Source: Pseudomonadota bacterium
GTDB lineage: Bacteria > Pseudomonadota > Gammaproteobacteria > Burkholderiales > SG8-39
Assembly: GCA_947455195.1 (NCBI GenBank)
Contig: CANGMI010000001.1
Coordinates: 434,001-498,000 of the forward strand
Length of the DNA: 64,000 nt
Reading direction: 5' to 3'
In this document: one piece after another, positions 19,985 to 28,173 of the stretch
Layout: each line of letters begins with the position of its first letter
Position numbering within the stretch: position 1 is the stretch's first letter
The notes under the pieces: model-generated
What the model was told of the DNA's origin: nothing
Database searches by the model: none
What the model saw: only the letters and a program-made list of their open reading frames with translations
Program-made: the position numbers and the translations under genes

Positions 19985-20695
19985 TCACCGCGATGTGCGT
20001 CCCTTGCCTGCAGACCGGGTGGCAGCCGACTTGACCGCTGCCTTCTTCGCAATCGGCTTCTTCGTGGCGGCCTTCTTCGTGGCGGCCTTCTTCGTGGCGG
20101 CCTTCTTCGTGGCGGCCTTCTTCGTGGCGGCCTTCTTCGTGGCGACTGCCGTGCCGGCACCGGACCTGGTCGCCGTCTTCGCGGCAACCTTCTTCGCGGC
20201 AGCCTTCACGCCGACCTTCCTCGAGACCGCCTTCCGAGGGGAAGACTTGCGCGCCGGGATGTAGCCGATCGCATCCACCTCGAGCCCCATGTCGAGGGGC
20301 GTACGCCCGGCCTGCATGCGCGTCCGTGAGGGCCACATCTCCGGGCTGGAGAAGTACTCGCGATAGATGCGGTCGAACACCTCCGACTGAGTCTGGTCGC
20401 GCAACCACACCACGACCTTGATCAGATGGTCCATGTCGGAACCGACCGTTTCCATGATCTTCTTCATCGCATCCATCACGATGCGCACCTGCTGATCAAA
20501 GGGAATGTCGGGGTACTTCGGCAACGGACGCCCTTCGCGCCGCGCTGCCTGAAGGGTTTCGGCAAACTCGGGCGTGAACGGAGGCAGCCCCGATATGTAA
20601 ACCATGTCGCCATGACGAACGGCGATATTGATCGGACCACCCGTTTCCGGCACACCAGCCCGGATGACCTGCTTCTGCATCTTGCTGCCAGCCAT
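19985..20695 (-). CDS. RidA/YjgF family protein with long Lys/Ala-rich histone-like tail
   Basis: 236 residues in two parts. Residues 1-147 are a RidA domain (imine/enamine deaminase fold); R124 in PSRTR aligns with the ligand-binding arginine of E. coli RidA. Residues about 148-236 are low-complexity and very basic, built of KKAAT repeats like the C-terminal tails of bacterial histone H1-like proteins. RidA proteins are normally about 130 residues. The family includes aminomuconate deaminases of aromatic catabolism, and the dioxygenase follows 73 bases downstream. What the tail does is unknown; DNA or RNA binding is the obvious guess. Confidence 0.88.
   Translation of the reverse strand: MAGSKMQKQVIRAGVPETGGPINIAVRHGDMVYISGLPPFTPEFAETLQAARREGRPLPKYPDIPFDQQVRIVMDAMKKIMETVGSDMDHLIKVVVWLRDQTQSEVFDRIYREYFSSPEMWPSRTRMQAGRTPLDMGLEVDAIGYIPARKSSPRKAVSRKVGVKAAAKKVAAKTATRSGAGTAVATKKAATKKAATKKAATKKAATKKAATKKPIAKKAAVKSAATRSAGKGRTSR
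20057..20146 (+). repeat. 15-bp tandem repeat coding for the AATKK units
   Basis: Six consecutive copies of CTTCTTCGTGGCGGC, five perfect and the last with one change (GGCGAC). The repeat keeps frame and encodes the KKAAT units in the RidA tail on the opposite strand. Near identity at DNA level suggests recent expansion by slippage or unequal recombination, so copy number may vary between strains. Confidence 0.95.
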
Positions 20696-20767
20696 TGCTC
20701 GCTCTCCCTCAGTGGTGGAACCGCGTCCGCACGCCTGCCACGCGGTACCTGTCAGTCATCGCATCGT

Positions 20768-21697
20768 TCAGTCATTGAGTCCGTCGGTGACAGGCTTGTT
20801 CTCGCTCTTCAACTCCATGCCGGCGTTGCGCGCCTGCTCGACCAGAAGAATGGAAAAATCGATCTCGTCATGCCCTCGGCCGACGGCATTCTGCACGCAC
20901 TCGCGGGTCGCGGCGGCCGTCGGCATCGGCACCCCGTACTTGTGCGCCGTATCGAGCCCGAGGTCGAGGTCCTTCATCAGCAACTTCGGGGTGAATGTCA
21001 CTGCGAAGTCGAGATTGACCATGGCAGGGGTCTTGTAACGCGTGTACATCGACCCGAGCACGCTGTTGTTGATCGACTCGAGGAAGGCATGGCGCGGGAT
21101 ACCGGCCTTCTCGGCGAGGACGGTGATTTCGCAGAGCGACTGGATGATCACGCCGAACATGGTGTTGTGCGCGATCTTCCAGATGCGCGCAAGTTCACCC
21201 TCGCCCAGCCAGGTCACGCCCCGACCGAGCATCGCGAGATACGGCTCGGCGATGTCATGCGCATCACGTGGGCCGGAGGTCACCACGGCGAGCTTGCCAG
21301 CCTTGACGACCTTGGCATTGCCCGACACCGGGGCCGCCAGATACTGCACCCCATGGCGGGCCAGTTCGGCGCGCACCTCGGCCGAGCCATCCTCGGAGAT
21401 GGACGAACTGTCGATCACCATGCGCGGCTTGCGCTCGGTCGTCACCAGTCCGCCAGGCCCGAACAGCACCTGTTGCAGATCGGCCGTTGTGGAGACCATC
21501 GTGAAGACGATGTCGCGTCCCGCCAGATCGAGAATCGAGTCGACCACCGTCGCGCCATAGGCGGCGAGCGGTTCGGCCTTGGCGCGGGTGCGATTCCAGA
21601 CACCCACATCGCAACCACCCTTCAAAAGGCGATAGGCCATGGCATAGCCCATGCGGCCCATGCCGATCCAGCCAATGGTGTGACGTGCTTCGGTCAT
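20768..21697 (-). CDS. NAD(P)-dependent beta-hydroxyacid dehydrogenase (3-hydroxyisobutyrate dehydrogenase family)
   Basis: 309 residues, the typical family length. The N-terminal Rossmann motif is GWIGMGRMGYAMAYRLL. The substrate-binding region (APVSGNAKVVKAGKL) and the catalytic lysine segment (IWKIAHNTMFG) are in the expected order. Members oxidise or reduce small beta-hydroxyacids such as 3-hydroxyisobutyrate or tartronate semialdehyde; the substrate here is not evident. It lies between the maleylacetate reductase (90-base gap) and RidA genes (72-base gap) in the same operon. Confidence 0.87.
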   Translation of the reverse strand: MTEARHTIGWIGMGRMGYAMAYRLLKGGCDVGVWNRTRAKAEPLAAYGATVVDSILDLAGRDIVFTMVSTTADLQQVLFGPGGLVTTERKPRMVIDSSSISEDGSAEVRAELARHGVQYLAAPVSGNAKVVKAGKLAVVTSGPRDAHDIAEPYLAMLGRGVTWLGEGELARIWKIAHNTMFGVIIQSLCEITVLAEKAGIPRHAFLESINNSVLGSMYTRYKTPAMVNLDFAVTFTPKLLMKDLDLGLDTAHKYGVPMPTAAATRECVQNAVGRGHDEIDFSILLVEQARNAGMELKSENKPVTDGLND

Positions 21698-21787
21698 GAC
21701 ATTTCTCTCTTCAAAGGGGCAAAGGCACAGGCGCTGCAGCAGTGCCGACGACCTGGCACCCCGCGCGAATCGAACGACAGCGCGACA

Positions 21788-22879
21788 TCAGACCGCGCCA
21801 CAGGACCCATCGCTGTCCGCCACGGGGCGACGCCCGTGGAAGGCATCGTGGAGCAAGGCGCGGATCCCCACCCGATCGATCGGACGCGGGTTCCAGTAGG
21901 GAGCCGTGACTGCGATATCGGCGGCACGATCGAGGTCGACCTCGCGCAAGCCCAGATCGCGCAGTGCGAGCGGTGCGCCGTGGGTCGCGGCCATGTCGTA
22001 AAGACCCTGCGCAGCCGAGCCGGCACACCCGAGCGCACGGCGCACGCGCTGCATGGCCGCGCGCGCAGCCGCCTCGTTGAAGGCCGTCGCATGGGGCAGC
22101 ACGATCGTATGGGTTTCGGCGTGGGGCAGATTGAACGTGCCACCCAAGGTGTGGCACAGCTTGTGGTGCAGCGCCATGCCGACGTTGCCCAACACGCTGC
22201 CACAGAGCCAGGCGCCGTAGAGGCACTCGCTGCGCCCCTCGACATCGTCGGCCCGTGCATGCACGCGTGGCAGACCGCTCGCAATGGCCCGGATTCCCTC
22301 CTCGGCCACCATCGACATGATGGGATTGGCATCCTGCGCGTAGAGCCCTTCGACGGCGTGGGCAATGGCATTCATTGCGCTGGTCACGGACATCGAAGGG
22401 GGCAGACCCAGCGTGAGCATCGGGTCGTAGATGACGGTGCGCGGCAATACCCGGGCATCGCGGCCGGTCTTCTTGATGCCCGCTTCGGTAATGCCGTAGA
22501 TCGGCGTCACCTCCGATCCGGCATAGGTGGTCGGGATGGCCAGAATCGGCAGACTGGACTCGAGCGCGATGGCCTTGCCCAGACCCGTGGTCGACCCACC
22601 GCCAATGGTGACTGCGCAGTCGGCACCCAGCCGGAGAGCCACCGCCCGTGCCTCACGCGCCGTCTCGATCGGCACATGCATCACGGCGCGATCGAAGATG
22701 CCGGCGCAACGATCGGCCAGACGCGTCGCGATCATCTCGGCCGAATCGCGCTGCTCGGGGGTCGAGAGCACGAGAGCCCGTCTCGCACCCAGCAACTCGA
22801 TTTCGCGCCCCAGGTGCTCGAGCGAGCCGGCACCGAAGACGATGCGCCCGGGTTGTCCGTTGTAGACGAAAGGCTGCAT
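21788..22879 (-). CDS. Maleylacetate reductase (iron-containing alcohol dehydrogenase family)
   Basis: Reduces maleylacetate to 3-oxoadipate with NAD(P)H. It has 363 residues. The N-terminal FVYNGQPGRIVFGAGSL matches maleylacetate reductases. The nucleotide-binding GGGSTTGLGKAIAL and the PTTYAGSEVTPIYGIT segment are family hallmarks, and the histidine-rich stretch MALHHKLCHTLGGTFNLPHAETH is at the metal site. Next to the CoA-transferase genes (5-base gap from catJ) and the intradiol dioxygenase, it completes the reductive step of a hydroxyquinol pathway. Confidence 0.92.
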   Translation of the reverse strand: MQPFVYNGQPGRIVFGAGSLEHLGREIELLGARRALVLSTPEQRDSAEMIATRLADRCAGIFDRAVMHVPIETAREARAVALRLGADCAVTIGGGSTTGLGKAIALESSLPILAIPTTYAGSEVTPIYGITEAGIKKTGRDARVLPRTVIYDPMLTLGLPPSMSVTSAMNAIAHAVEGLYAQDANPIMSMVAEEGIRAIASGLPRVHARADDVEGRSECLYGAWLCGSVLGNVGMALHHKLCHTLGGTFNLPHAETHTIVLPHATAFNEAAARAAMQRVRRALGCAGSAAQGLYDMAATHGAPLALRDLGLREVDLDRAADIAVTAPYWNPRPIDRVGIRALLHDAFHGRRPVADSDGSCGAV

Positions 22880-22884
22880 GCGAC

Positions 22885-23664
22885 TCAGTCTCCTCCGGCC
22901 TCGCCACCATGGGCGCGCAAGGTGCGCGCGTGCAGGTCGCGCAGGCAGGCGAGTTCGGCCTCGGTGGGCGCTACCGTCACCGTGAGGGCAGGCGATACCG
23001 CGAGATCCCAGCCCGTGGCCGCCTTCACCTGCTCCACCTCGATGCCGGGGTGAATCGCCGTCAGCACGAGTTCCCGGGTGATCGGGTCGGGCGTCAGGAC
23101 ACCCAGATCGGTAATGACCGCCGTCGGCCCGGCGCCGCGGGCGCCGGAACGCTTGCGCGCGTCGCCGCCGTCGAGAAAGCCGGCCGAGGTAATGAAATCG
23201 AGTCGATCGACGAACGAGCGCCGGGTCTGACGCAGCGTGATCCAGACTTCGCGAGCGCTCGAGGCGATCTCGGGTGCACCGCCGGCCCCCGGCAGACGCG
23301 TCTTCGGGCTGCCATACGGTCCGATCACCGTCGTGTTGATGTTGGCGAACCGATCAATCTGGGCCGCACCGAGGAATCCGACATCGACCCGCCCGCCCTG
23401 CAACCAGTAGCGGAAGATTTCGGGCACCGACACCACGGCATCGGCAAACTCGGCCAACTCGCCATCGCCGATCGACAGGGGCAACACGTCGGGACGCGCC
23501 CCGATCGTGCCCGATTCGTAGATCAGCACCACCTCGGGTGCGTGGGTCAGACGCGCAAGGTTGGCCGCCGCACTGGGCAGCCCGATGCCGACAAAGCAGA
23601 CCTGCCCGTCGCTCAGCTTGCGTGCCGCGTTGATCGTCATCAGTTCGGTGGGCGTGTAGCTCAT
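22885..23664 (-). CDS. catJ: 3-oxoadipate CoA-transferase, beta subunit (CatJ-like)
   Basis: Family I CoA-transferase subunit that, with its partner, moves CoA from succinyl-CoA to 3-oxoadipate. It has 259 residues. VCFVGIGLPSAAANLA near residue 23 and the catalytic region LIYESGTIGARP (glutamate in YESG) are typical. The later LGAAQIDRFANINTTVIG and GAGGAPEIAS motifs match the CatJ/GctB group. The ATGA at its start overlaps the catI stop, consistent with a heteromeric enzyme made in equal amounts. Glutaconate CoA-transferase is the alternative name for this family; context favours 3-oxoadipate. Confidence 0.88.
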   Translation of the reverse strand: MSYTPTELMTINAARKLSDGQVCFVGIGLPSAAANLARLTHAPEVVLIYESGTIGARPDVLPLSIGDGELAEFADAVVSVPEIFRYWLQGGRVDVGFLGAAQIDRFANINTTVIGPYGSPKTRLPGAGGAPEIASSAREVWITLRQTRRSFVDRLDFITSAGFLDGGDARKRSGARGAGPTAVITDLGVLTPDPITRELVLTAIHPGIEVEQVKAATGWDLAVSPALTVTVAPTEAELACLRDLHARTLRAHGGEAGGD

Positions 23665-24554
23665 CGGCAGAACTCCTCGGGCAACGTGCCGATCAGGCCT
23701 TCGGCCGCCACCGAACGACAGAACCCGGCAAAGTCGGCCGTACCCATCACATGCTTTTCCATCCAGGCGAGGAAGGTGTCGCGGTCACGCGCGATGGCAT
23801 CCCAGGCCTTGTAGAACGCGTTGTCGCGCTTGTAGTACCCGTGGGCATACGAGGGGTGTGCACCGCCCGGCACATGGCACACGGCAGATACCACCCAACC
23901 GGGCAGCACCACCGAATTCATCTGCGCATGGTCGTGGATGTCATCGACGATTTCCTCGACCGTGACGATCGAGCGGCGGGCGGCGAGCACCACTTCCTTC
24001 TGCACCCCGACGATGCCGGTGATGAGCACGTTGCCCTTGCGGTCGGCCTTCTGGGCATGGATGACGGCGACGTCGGGGTTCAGTGCCGGCGTACAGGCCA
24101 GACGCTCGCCGGTGAACGGGCACTCGATGAAGCGGATGTTGGGATTGTGGCGCGGCAGATCACTGCCCACGTAGCCGCGCATGACGGCAAAGGGCAGCCC
24201 GGAGGCCCCGGCCTGATAACGGGCCGCCATGTCAGCGTGACTGTGTTCCTCGATCGCAAGCGGCTGCGGCCAGGCCCGCTCGATCGCGTCGCGGAACCGG
24301 TGAATCGAGCCGACGCCCGGATTGCCCCCCCAGGAGAACACGAGTCGGGAGGCCCCGCCCATGCCGATGATCATGTCGTAGACGAGGTCGGGGGTCATGC
24401 GGATCAGCGTGAGATCGCGCTTCTTCTGGCGGATGATCTCGTGCCCGGCGGCCGACGGGATGAGGTGGGTGAAACCCTCGAGGGCAACCGAATCGCCGTC
24501 GTGGATGAGGGTCTGCACTGCCTCCTGCAGGGTACTGAACTTTTGGGTAGCCAT
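23661..24554 (-). CDS. catI: 3-oxoadipate CoA-transferase, alpha subunit (CatI-like)
   Basis: Partner of the downstream beta subunit. I chose the ATG at 24554 (MATQKFSTLQEAV), giving 297 residues; an in-frame ATG at 24599 would add 15 residues that do not fit the family. ALEGFTHLIPSAAGHEIIRQ is the conserved N-terminal motif of CatI proteins, and the HAQKADRKGNVLITG segment is also shared. It is the first gene of the minus-strand operon and faces the NIPSNAP gene across 92 bases. Confidence 0.88.
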   Translation of the reverse strand: MATQKFSTLQEAVQTLIHDGDSVALEGFTHLIPSAAGHEIIRQKKRDLTLIRMTPDLVYDMIIGMGGASRLVFSWGGNPGVGSIHRFRDAIERAWPQPLAIEEHSHADMAARYQAGASGLPFAVMRGYVGSDLPRHNPNIRFIECPFTGERLACTPALNPDVAVIHAQKADRKGNVLITGIVGVQKEVVLAARRSIVTVEEIVDDIHDHAQMNSVVLPGWVVSAVCHVPGGAHPSYAHGYYKRDNAFYKAWDAIARDRDTFLAWMEKHVMGTADFAGFCRSVAAEGLIGTLPEEFCR

Positions 24555-24646
24555 GCGCTCGCTGGTGCATTCCGGGAAGACTGCCGATTGTAATCGCAAG
24601 CCCCGTGCGCGGAGTATCCTCGCGACTTTTCACCCCGGAGACAGCG

Positions 24647-24964
24647 ATGATTTTCGACCTGCGTACCTATACCTGCCACCCTGGCAAGGCTGGCGAATGG
24701 CTCAAGCTCTACGAAGAAAAGGCCTACGCCATCCAGGCCAAGTACCTGGGCAAGCCACTCTTCGTGTCAACCAGCGAGGTGGGTACGCTGAACCAGATCG
24801 TGCACTGCTGGGTCTACACCAGCCAGGCCGATCGCGAGCAGCGCCGCACCGCCATGGAGCAGGACCCTGGCTGGCACGAGTACCGCCGCATCTCGGGCGA
24901 GCGTGGCTACATCGCCCGCCAGGACAACACGATCCTGAAGTCGGCGCCCTTCTCGCCGCTCTGA
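24647..24964 (+). CDS. NIPSNAP family protein
   Basis: 105 residues starting at the ATG 24647, with GGAG 6 bases upstream. The fold is a dimeric alpha-beta ferredoxin-like barrel. MIFDLRTYTCHPGKAGEWLKLY and the following pattern are the NIPSNAP signature. Bacterial members often accompany catabolic genes and may bind or transform small ligands, but no reaction is known for this one. It is transcribed away from catI and could share a control region with it. Confidence 0.85.
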   Translation: MIFDLRTYTCHPGKAGEWLKLYEEKAYAIQAKYLGKPLFVSTSEVGTLNQIVHCWVYTSQADREQRRTAMEQDPGWHEYRRISGERGYIARQDNTILKSAPFSPL

Positions 24965-25005
24965 TCGAACCGGACCGATCGGGCAGGCCCTGCCAATCGA
25001 ACGAC

Positions 25006-25770
25006 TCAGCGCGGGGCCTTGCGAACCGCAATGGCCTCGCGCAGCGCACCGGCCACCAGCGTGGCCATCGTCATCGGCAGATAGGTTGCACCCATCGAGG
25101 CATAGCGACGAAAGTCGGCGGGTGTACTCGCGAGCAGACCGCAGGCATGTCCACGGGCGCGGGTGCGCTCGATCGTCGACTCGACCGCCGCCTGGACCTC
25201 GGGATGCAGATTGTCACCGGCATGCCCCATCGAGATAGCGAGATCCGACAGACCGATGAAGACTGCATCGACCCCCTCGACGGCAAGGATCGCATCGAGA
25301 CTGGCGTAGGCTTGGGCCGTCTCGATCATCAGGATGATCGCGACCCCATCGTTGACCCGGCGCATCTGCGCCGAACCGCCGAAAAAGCCGTAACCGCCCG
25401 CGCGCGTGGTGAAGGCAGCGCTGCGACGTCCCACCGGCGGGTACTTGCACAGGTCGACGATGCGCTGCGCCTGCGCCGCGTCGTTGACGGCGGGCACCTG
25501 GACGCCGCAAGCCCCTGCATCAAGAACACGCGCCAGTTCTGCTTCATCGGCCCGCACCACCGGCAGGATGCCCACACACGCGGCCGCACGAATCAGATGC
25601 TCGGTGGTCTCGATGCTGGCAGGGCCGTGCTCATTGTCGATGATGACGAAGTCGAACCCGGCATGACCGCACATCTCGATCAGGGCCGGACTCGGAAACC
25701 CGATGAACATGCCGGCCAATGGCGCCTGCCCCCTCAGCAACTGCGGCAAGCGGATGTCGATGGCGGGCAT
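25006..25770 (-). CDS. HpcH/HpaI family aldolase/citrate lyase-like protein (copy 1)
   Basis: Class II metal-dependent pyruvate aldolase family. The start at ATG 25770 (MPAIDIRLPQ) has GAGGAG 6-10 bases upstream and gives 254 residues. Seen are FVIIDNEHGP (His), VVRADE (Arg), the metal ligands E in LMIETAQA and D in IGLSDLAISMGH, and GFFGGS-type loop residues. The exact aldol substrate is unknown; HpaI itself splits 4-hydroxy-2-oxoheptanedioate. It is divergent from a second family member 186 bases away. Confidence 0.87.
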   Translation of the reverse strand: MPAIDIRLPQLLRGQAPLAGMFIGFPSPALIEMCGHAGFDFVIIDNEHGPASIETTEHLIRAAACVGILPVVRADEAELARVLDAGACGVQVPAVNDAAQAQRIVDLCKYPPVGRRSAAFTTRAGGYGFFGGSAQMRRVNDGVAIILMIETAQAYASLDAILAVEGVDAVFIGLSDLAISMGHAGDNLHPEVQAAVESTIERTRARGHACGLLASTPADFRRYASMGATYLPMTMATLVAGALREAIAVRKAPR

Positions 25771-25956
25771 GACGAACTCCTCGTAGGCACGTTTTCGGTC
25801 AGCAGGCAGGCATTCTAGCGACAGCCTGAGCGGGCGCGCAGCATGAAACGTGCAGCGGCTACAATGCACCCTCGGGCGATTCCTGACGCCACCGTCCCGC
25901 GGCGCCGATGACCCTGAAGCCCGTTCGTCCATCCCCTGTTCGAGGGAGAATCATCC

Positions 25957-26730
25957 ATGCAGATGCCCGTCAACCGATTCAAGGCAGCGATCCGCGAAGG
26001 GCGTCGCCAGATCGGCCTCTGGAACAGCATTCCGAGCGCCGCCTGCGTCGAGGTGATTGCCGGTGCCGGCTATGACTGGATCCTCATCGATACCGAGCAT
26101 GCTTCGGTCGACCTGTCGCTGCTGCATGCCCAACTGATGGCAACGATGGAGAACCCTGCCACCAGCGTGATCGTACGCCCCCCGTGGAACGACACGGTAC
26201 AGACCAAGCGTTATCTGGACCTGGGGGTGCAGACCCTCCTGATTCCGTACGTGCAGGACGAGACCGAGGCACTGGCCGCCGTGCGCAGCACCCGCTATCC
26301 GCCACAGGGCATCCGCGGATTTGCCGGCAGCTCGCGAGCCAGTCGATTTGGTCGCATCCAGGGCTACCACGCGCAGGCGCACGACCAGACCTGCCTCCTC
26401 GTGCAGGTGGAAACGCCCGAAGCGCTCGAACGCATCGAAGCCATTGCCGCCATCGACGGCGTCGATGGCATCTTCGTCGGTCCGGGTGACCTGTCGGCAG
26501 CCATGGGGCACCTCGGTCAACTGACCCATCCGGCGGTTGCCCGTGCCGCGGATGACGCCATCGTGCGCATTGCCAGGGCCGGCAAGGCGCCGGGCATCAT
26601 CACCAGCGACGAGACGCTTGCGCGGCATTATTTCGACATCGGCGCGCTCTTCGTGGCGGTCGGTGCCGATGTGGGCCTGCTGGCGCGCGGGGCCGATGCA
26701 CTGCTGCAGCGCTTCCGGGCACCCGTTTGA
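25957..26730 (+). CDS. HpcH/HpaI family aldolase (copy 2), HpaI-like
   Basis: 257 residues; the ATG at 25957 follows a GGGAG. ILIDTEHASVDL, VRPPWND, the metal ligands in VQVETPEAL and FVGPGDLSAAMGH, and GIRGFAGSSRASRFG are closer to HpaI (4-hydroxy-2-oxoheptanedioate aldolase) than copy 1 is. It is followed on the same strand by a thioesterase gene (94-base gap) and an HpcB-like dioxygenase gene, suggesting an aromatic meta-cleavage role. Confidence 0.88.
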   Translation: MQMPVNRFKAAIREGRRQIGLWNSIPSAACVEVIAGAGYDWILIDTEHASVDLSLLHAQLMATMENPATSVIVRPPWNDTVQTKRYLDLGVQTLLIPYVQDETEALAAVRSTRYPPQGIRGFAGSSRASRFGRIQGYHAQAHDQTCLLVQVETPEALERIEAIAAIDGVDGIFVGPGDLSAAMGHLGQLTHPAVARAADDAIVRIARAGKAPGIITSDETLARHYFDIGALFVAVGADVGLLARGADALLQRFRAPV

Positions 26731-26824
26731 ACCGGAGCGCGCGCCGGCCAGCCGCCCGCCACGGTCGGTCGCACACCCTGTGTACACGCCAGGCAACCGT
26801 TCCCGACTGGAAGGAAGAGATCGC

Positions 26825-27238
26825 ATGAAGACCACCCGCCACCCCGTGAACGTCCAGTGGGGCGATACCGACCCGGCGAAGATCGTCTTCTATCCCAACT
26901 ACTTCTCGTGGTTCGACCAGAGCACCCGCATGCTCTTCGAGAGCGTGGGCCTCGACTGGGATACCCTCATGGCGCGATACGGCATTCCGGGTTTGCCGAT
27001 CGTCGAAGCCAACGCACGCTTCATCGCGCCCTGCCGCTTCCGGGACCAGCTCGAGGTGGAATCGTGCATCGGCACCTGGAATGACAAGACCTTCAAGGTT
27101 CAGCACACGGTCTGGAATGGCACGCTGAAGTGCGTCGAGGGGTACGAGGTACGCGTCTGGTCAAAGCCGCGCGAAGACGACCCGACGCGCCTGAAGGCCC
27201 ACTCGATCCCCCCCGAGATCCGCGCGGCGTTCGACTGA
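26825..27238 (+). CDS. Hotdog-fold acyl-CoA thioesterase (4-hydroxybenzoyl-CoA thioesterase type)
   Basis: 137 residues from the ATG at 26825, preceded by GGAAGGAAGAG. The motif WGDTDPAKIVFYPNYFSWFDQ near the N-terminus is the active-site helix of 4-hydroxybenzoyl-CoA thioesterases, with the catalytic Asp in GDTDPA. It hydrolyses an acyl- or aroyl-CoA; the substrate is not evident. Its place between the aldolase and dioxygenase genes suggests CoA release in an aromatic pathway. Confidence 0.88.
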   Translation: MKTTRHPVNVQWGDTDPAKIVFYPNYFSWFDQSTRMLFESVGLDWDTLMARYGIPGLPIVEANARFIAPCRFRDQLEVESCIGTWNDKTFKVQHTVWNGTLKCVEGYEVRVWSKPREDDPTRLKAHSIPPEIRAAFD

Positions 27239-27348
27239 AGCGCTTAGAATGGCGGGTTGGCACGCATCCGCGTGCCGGCTCGGGCGCCTGCCGCACGTCG
27301 GCGGCGCGAACGGCCGGCGCGACCGCTTCGCTCGATCGGGAGAACCGC

Positions 27349-28173
27349 ATGACCGGACAGATCATCCACAGCGCCATCACAACCCACTCGCCGCGTATCG
27401 GCATCGAGGCCACGGCGCCGGATTTTACCCGTGGCCTCATCGCCGGCATTCGTCTGCTTGGCGAGGAGATTCGCGCGTCGCGGCCTGACGCCATCGTGCT
27501 GATGTCCACCCACTGGATCACCACCTTCCCCTGGTACACCGGTTCACACGCGGTGCACGAGGGCGTGTGTGTCGCCGACGAGGCACCGGATCTGATTCCG
27601 GGCATTCCCTATCGCTGGGCGGGCGACCCGACCCTTGCTCGCGCAATCACCGGCGAAATCGCGAGCCTCGGCATCGCGACCGGTACCAACGATTCGCCCC
27701 ACTACTCGCTCGACTACGGCACTGTCGTTCCGATGCAGTACCTCGATCCTGCCATGAGCGTACCCCTCGTTCCGCTCGGCACCTGCATCCTGGCGCCCCT
27801 CGATGAATGCCTGGCGGTCGGTGGCGCCATCCGCCGCGCAGCCGAAAAGACGGGCAAGCGGGTGGCGGTGGTCGGCAGCACGAGCTTTGCCCACCGGATC
27901 GAGCGGGGCCAGGACAAGTGGCCCCCCCAATCCTTCATGGACACCGATTTCCGCTACATCGAAATGCTCACCAGCGGCCGCATCGGCGAGGCAAAGGCCT
28001 GGCTCCCCGACTATGCCAAGGCGGTCGTCGCCGAGGTTGGTGGTCGTGTTCACGCCACCATTCTGGGTACGATGGACGAGACGCGCGAACAGTACCGCGG
28101 AGTCCAGCACGGCCCCTACGGACAATCATCGGCCAGCGGCAACGCCTCGGTATGCCTGCATCCGGTGCATTGA
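27349..28173 (+). CDS. Class III (LigB/HpcB-type) extradiol ring-cleavage dioxygenase
   Basis: 274 residues from the ATG at 27349, after CGGGAG. The sequence follows E. coli HpcB (3,4-dihydroxyphenylacetate 2,3-dioxygenase) through H13 in ITTHSPR, H55 in STHWITT, EGVCVADEAPDLI and SLDYGTVVPMQYL, and SFAHRI near residue 180. H13 and H55 are probable Fe(II) ligands. LigB relatives also include 2-aminophenol 1,6-dioxygenase, so substrate is open. No ferredoxin or alpha subunit is next to it. Confidence 0.85.
   Translation: MTGQIIHSAITTHSPRIGIEATAPDFTRGLIAGIRLLGEEIRASRPDAIVLMSTHWITTFPWYTGSHAVHEGVCVADEAPDLIPGIPYRWAGDPTLARAITGEIASLGIATGTNDSPHYSLDYGTVVPMQYLDPAMSVPLVPLGTCILAPLDECLAVGGAIRRAAEKTGKRVAVVGSTSFAHRIERGQDKWPPQSFMDTDFRYIEMLTSGRIGEAKAWLPDYAKAVVAEVGGRVHATILGTMDETREQYRGVQHGPYGQSSASGNASVCLHPVH

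Noticed and set aside
20057-20146. CRISPR array
   Set aside because: The units are contiguous 15-bp copies without spacers and lie in frame within a coding region.
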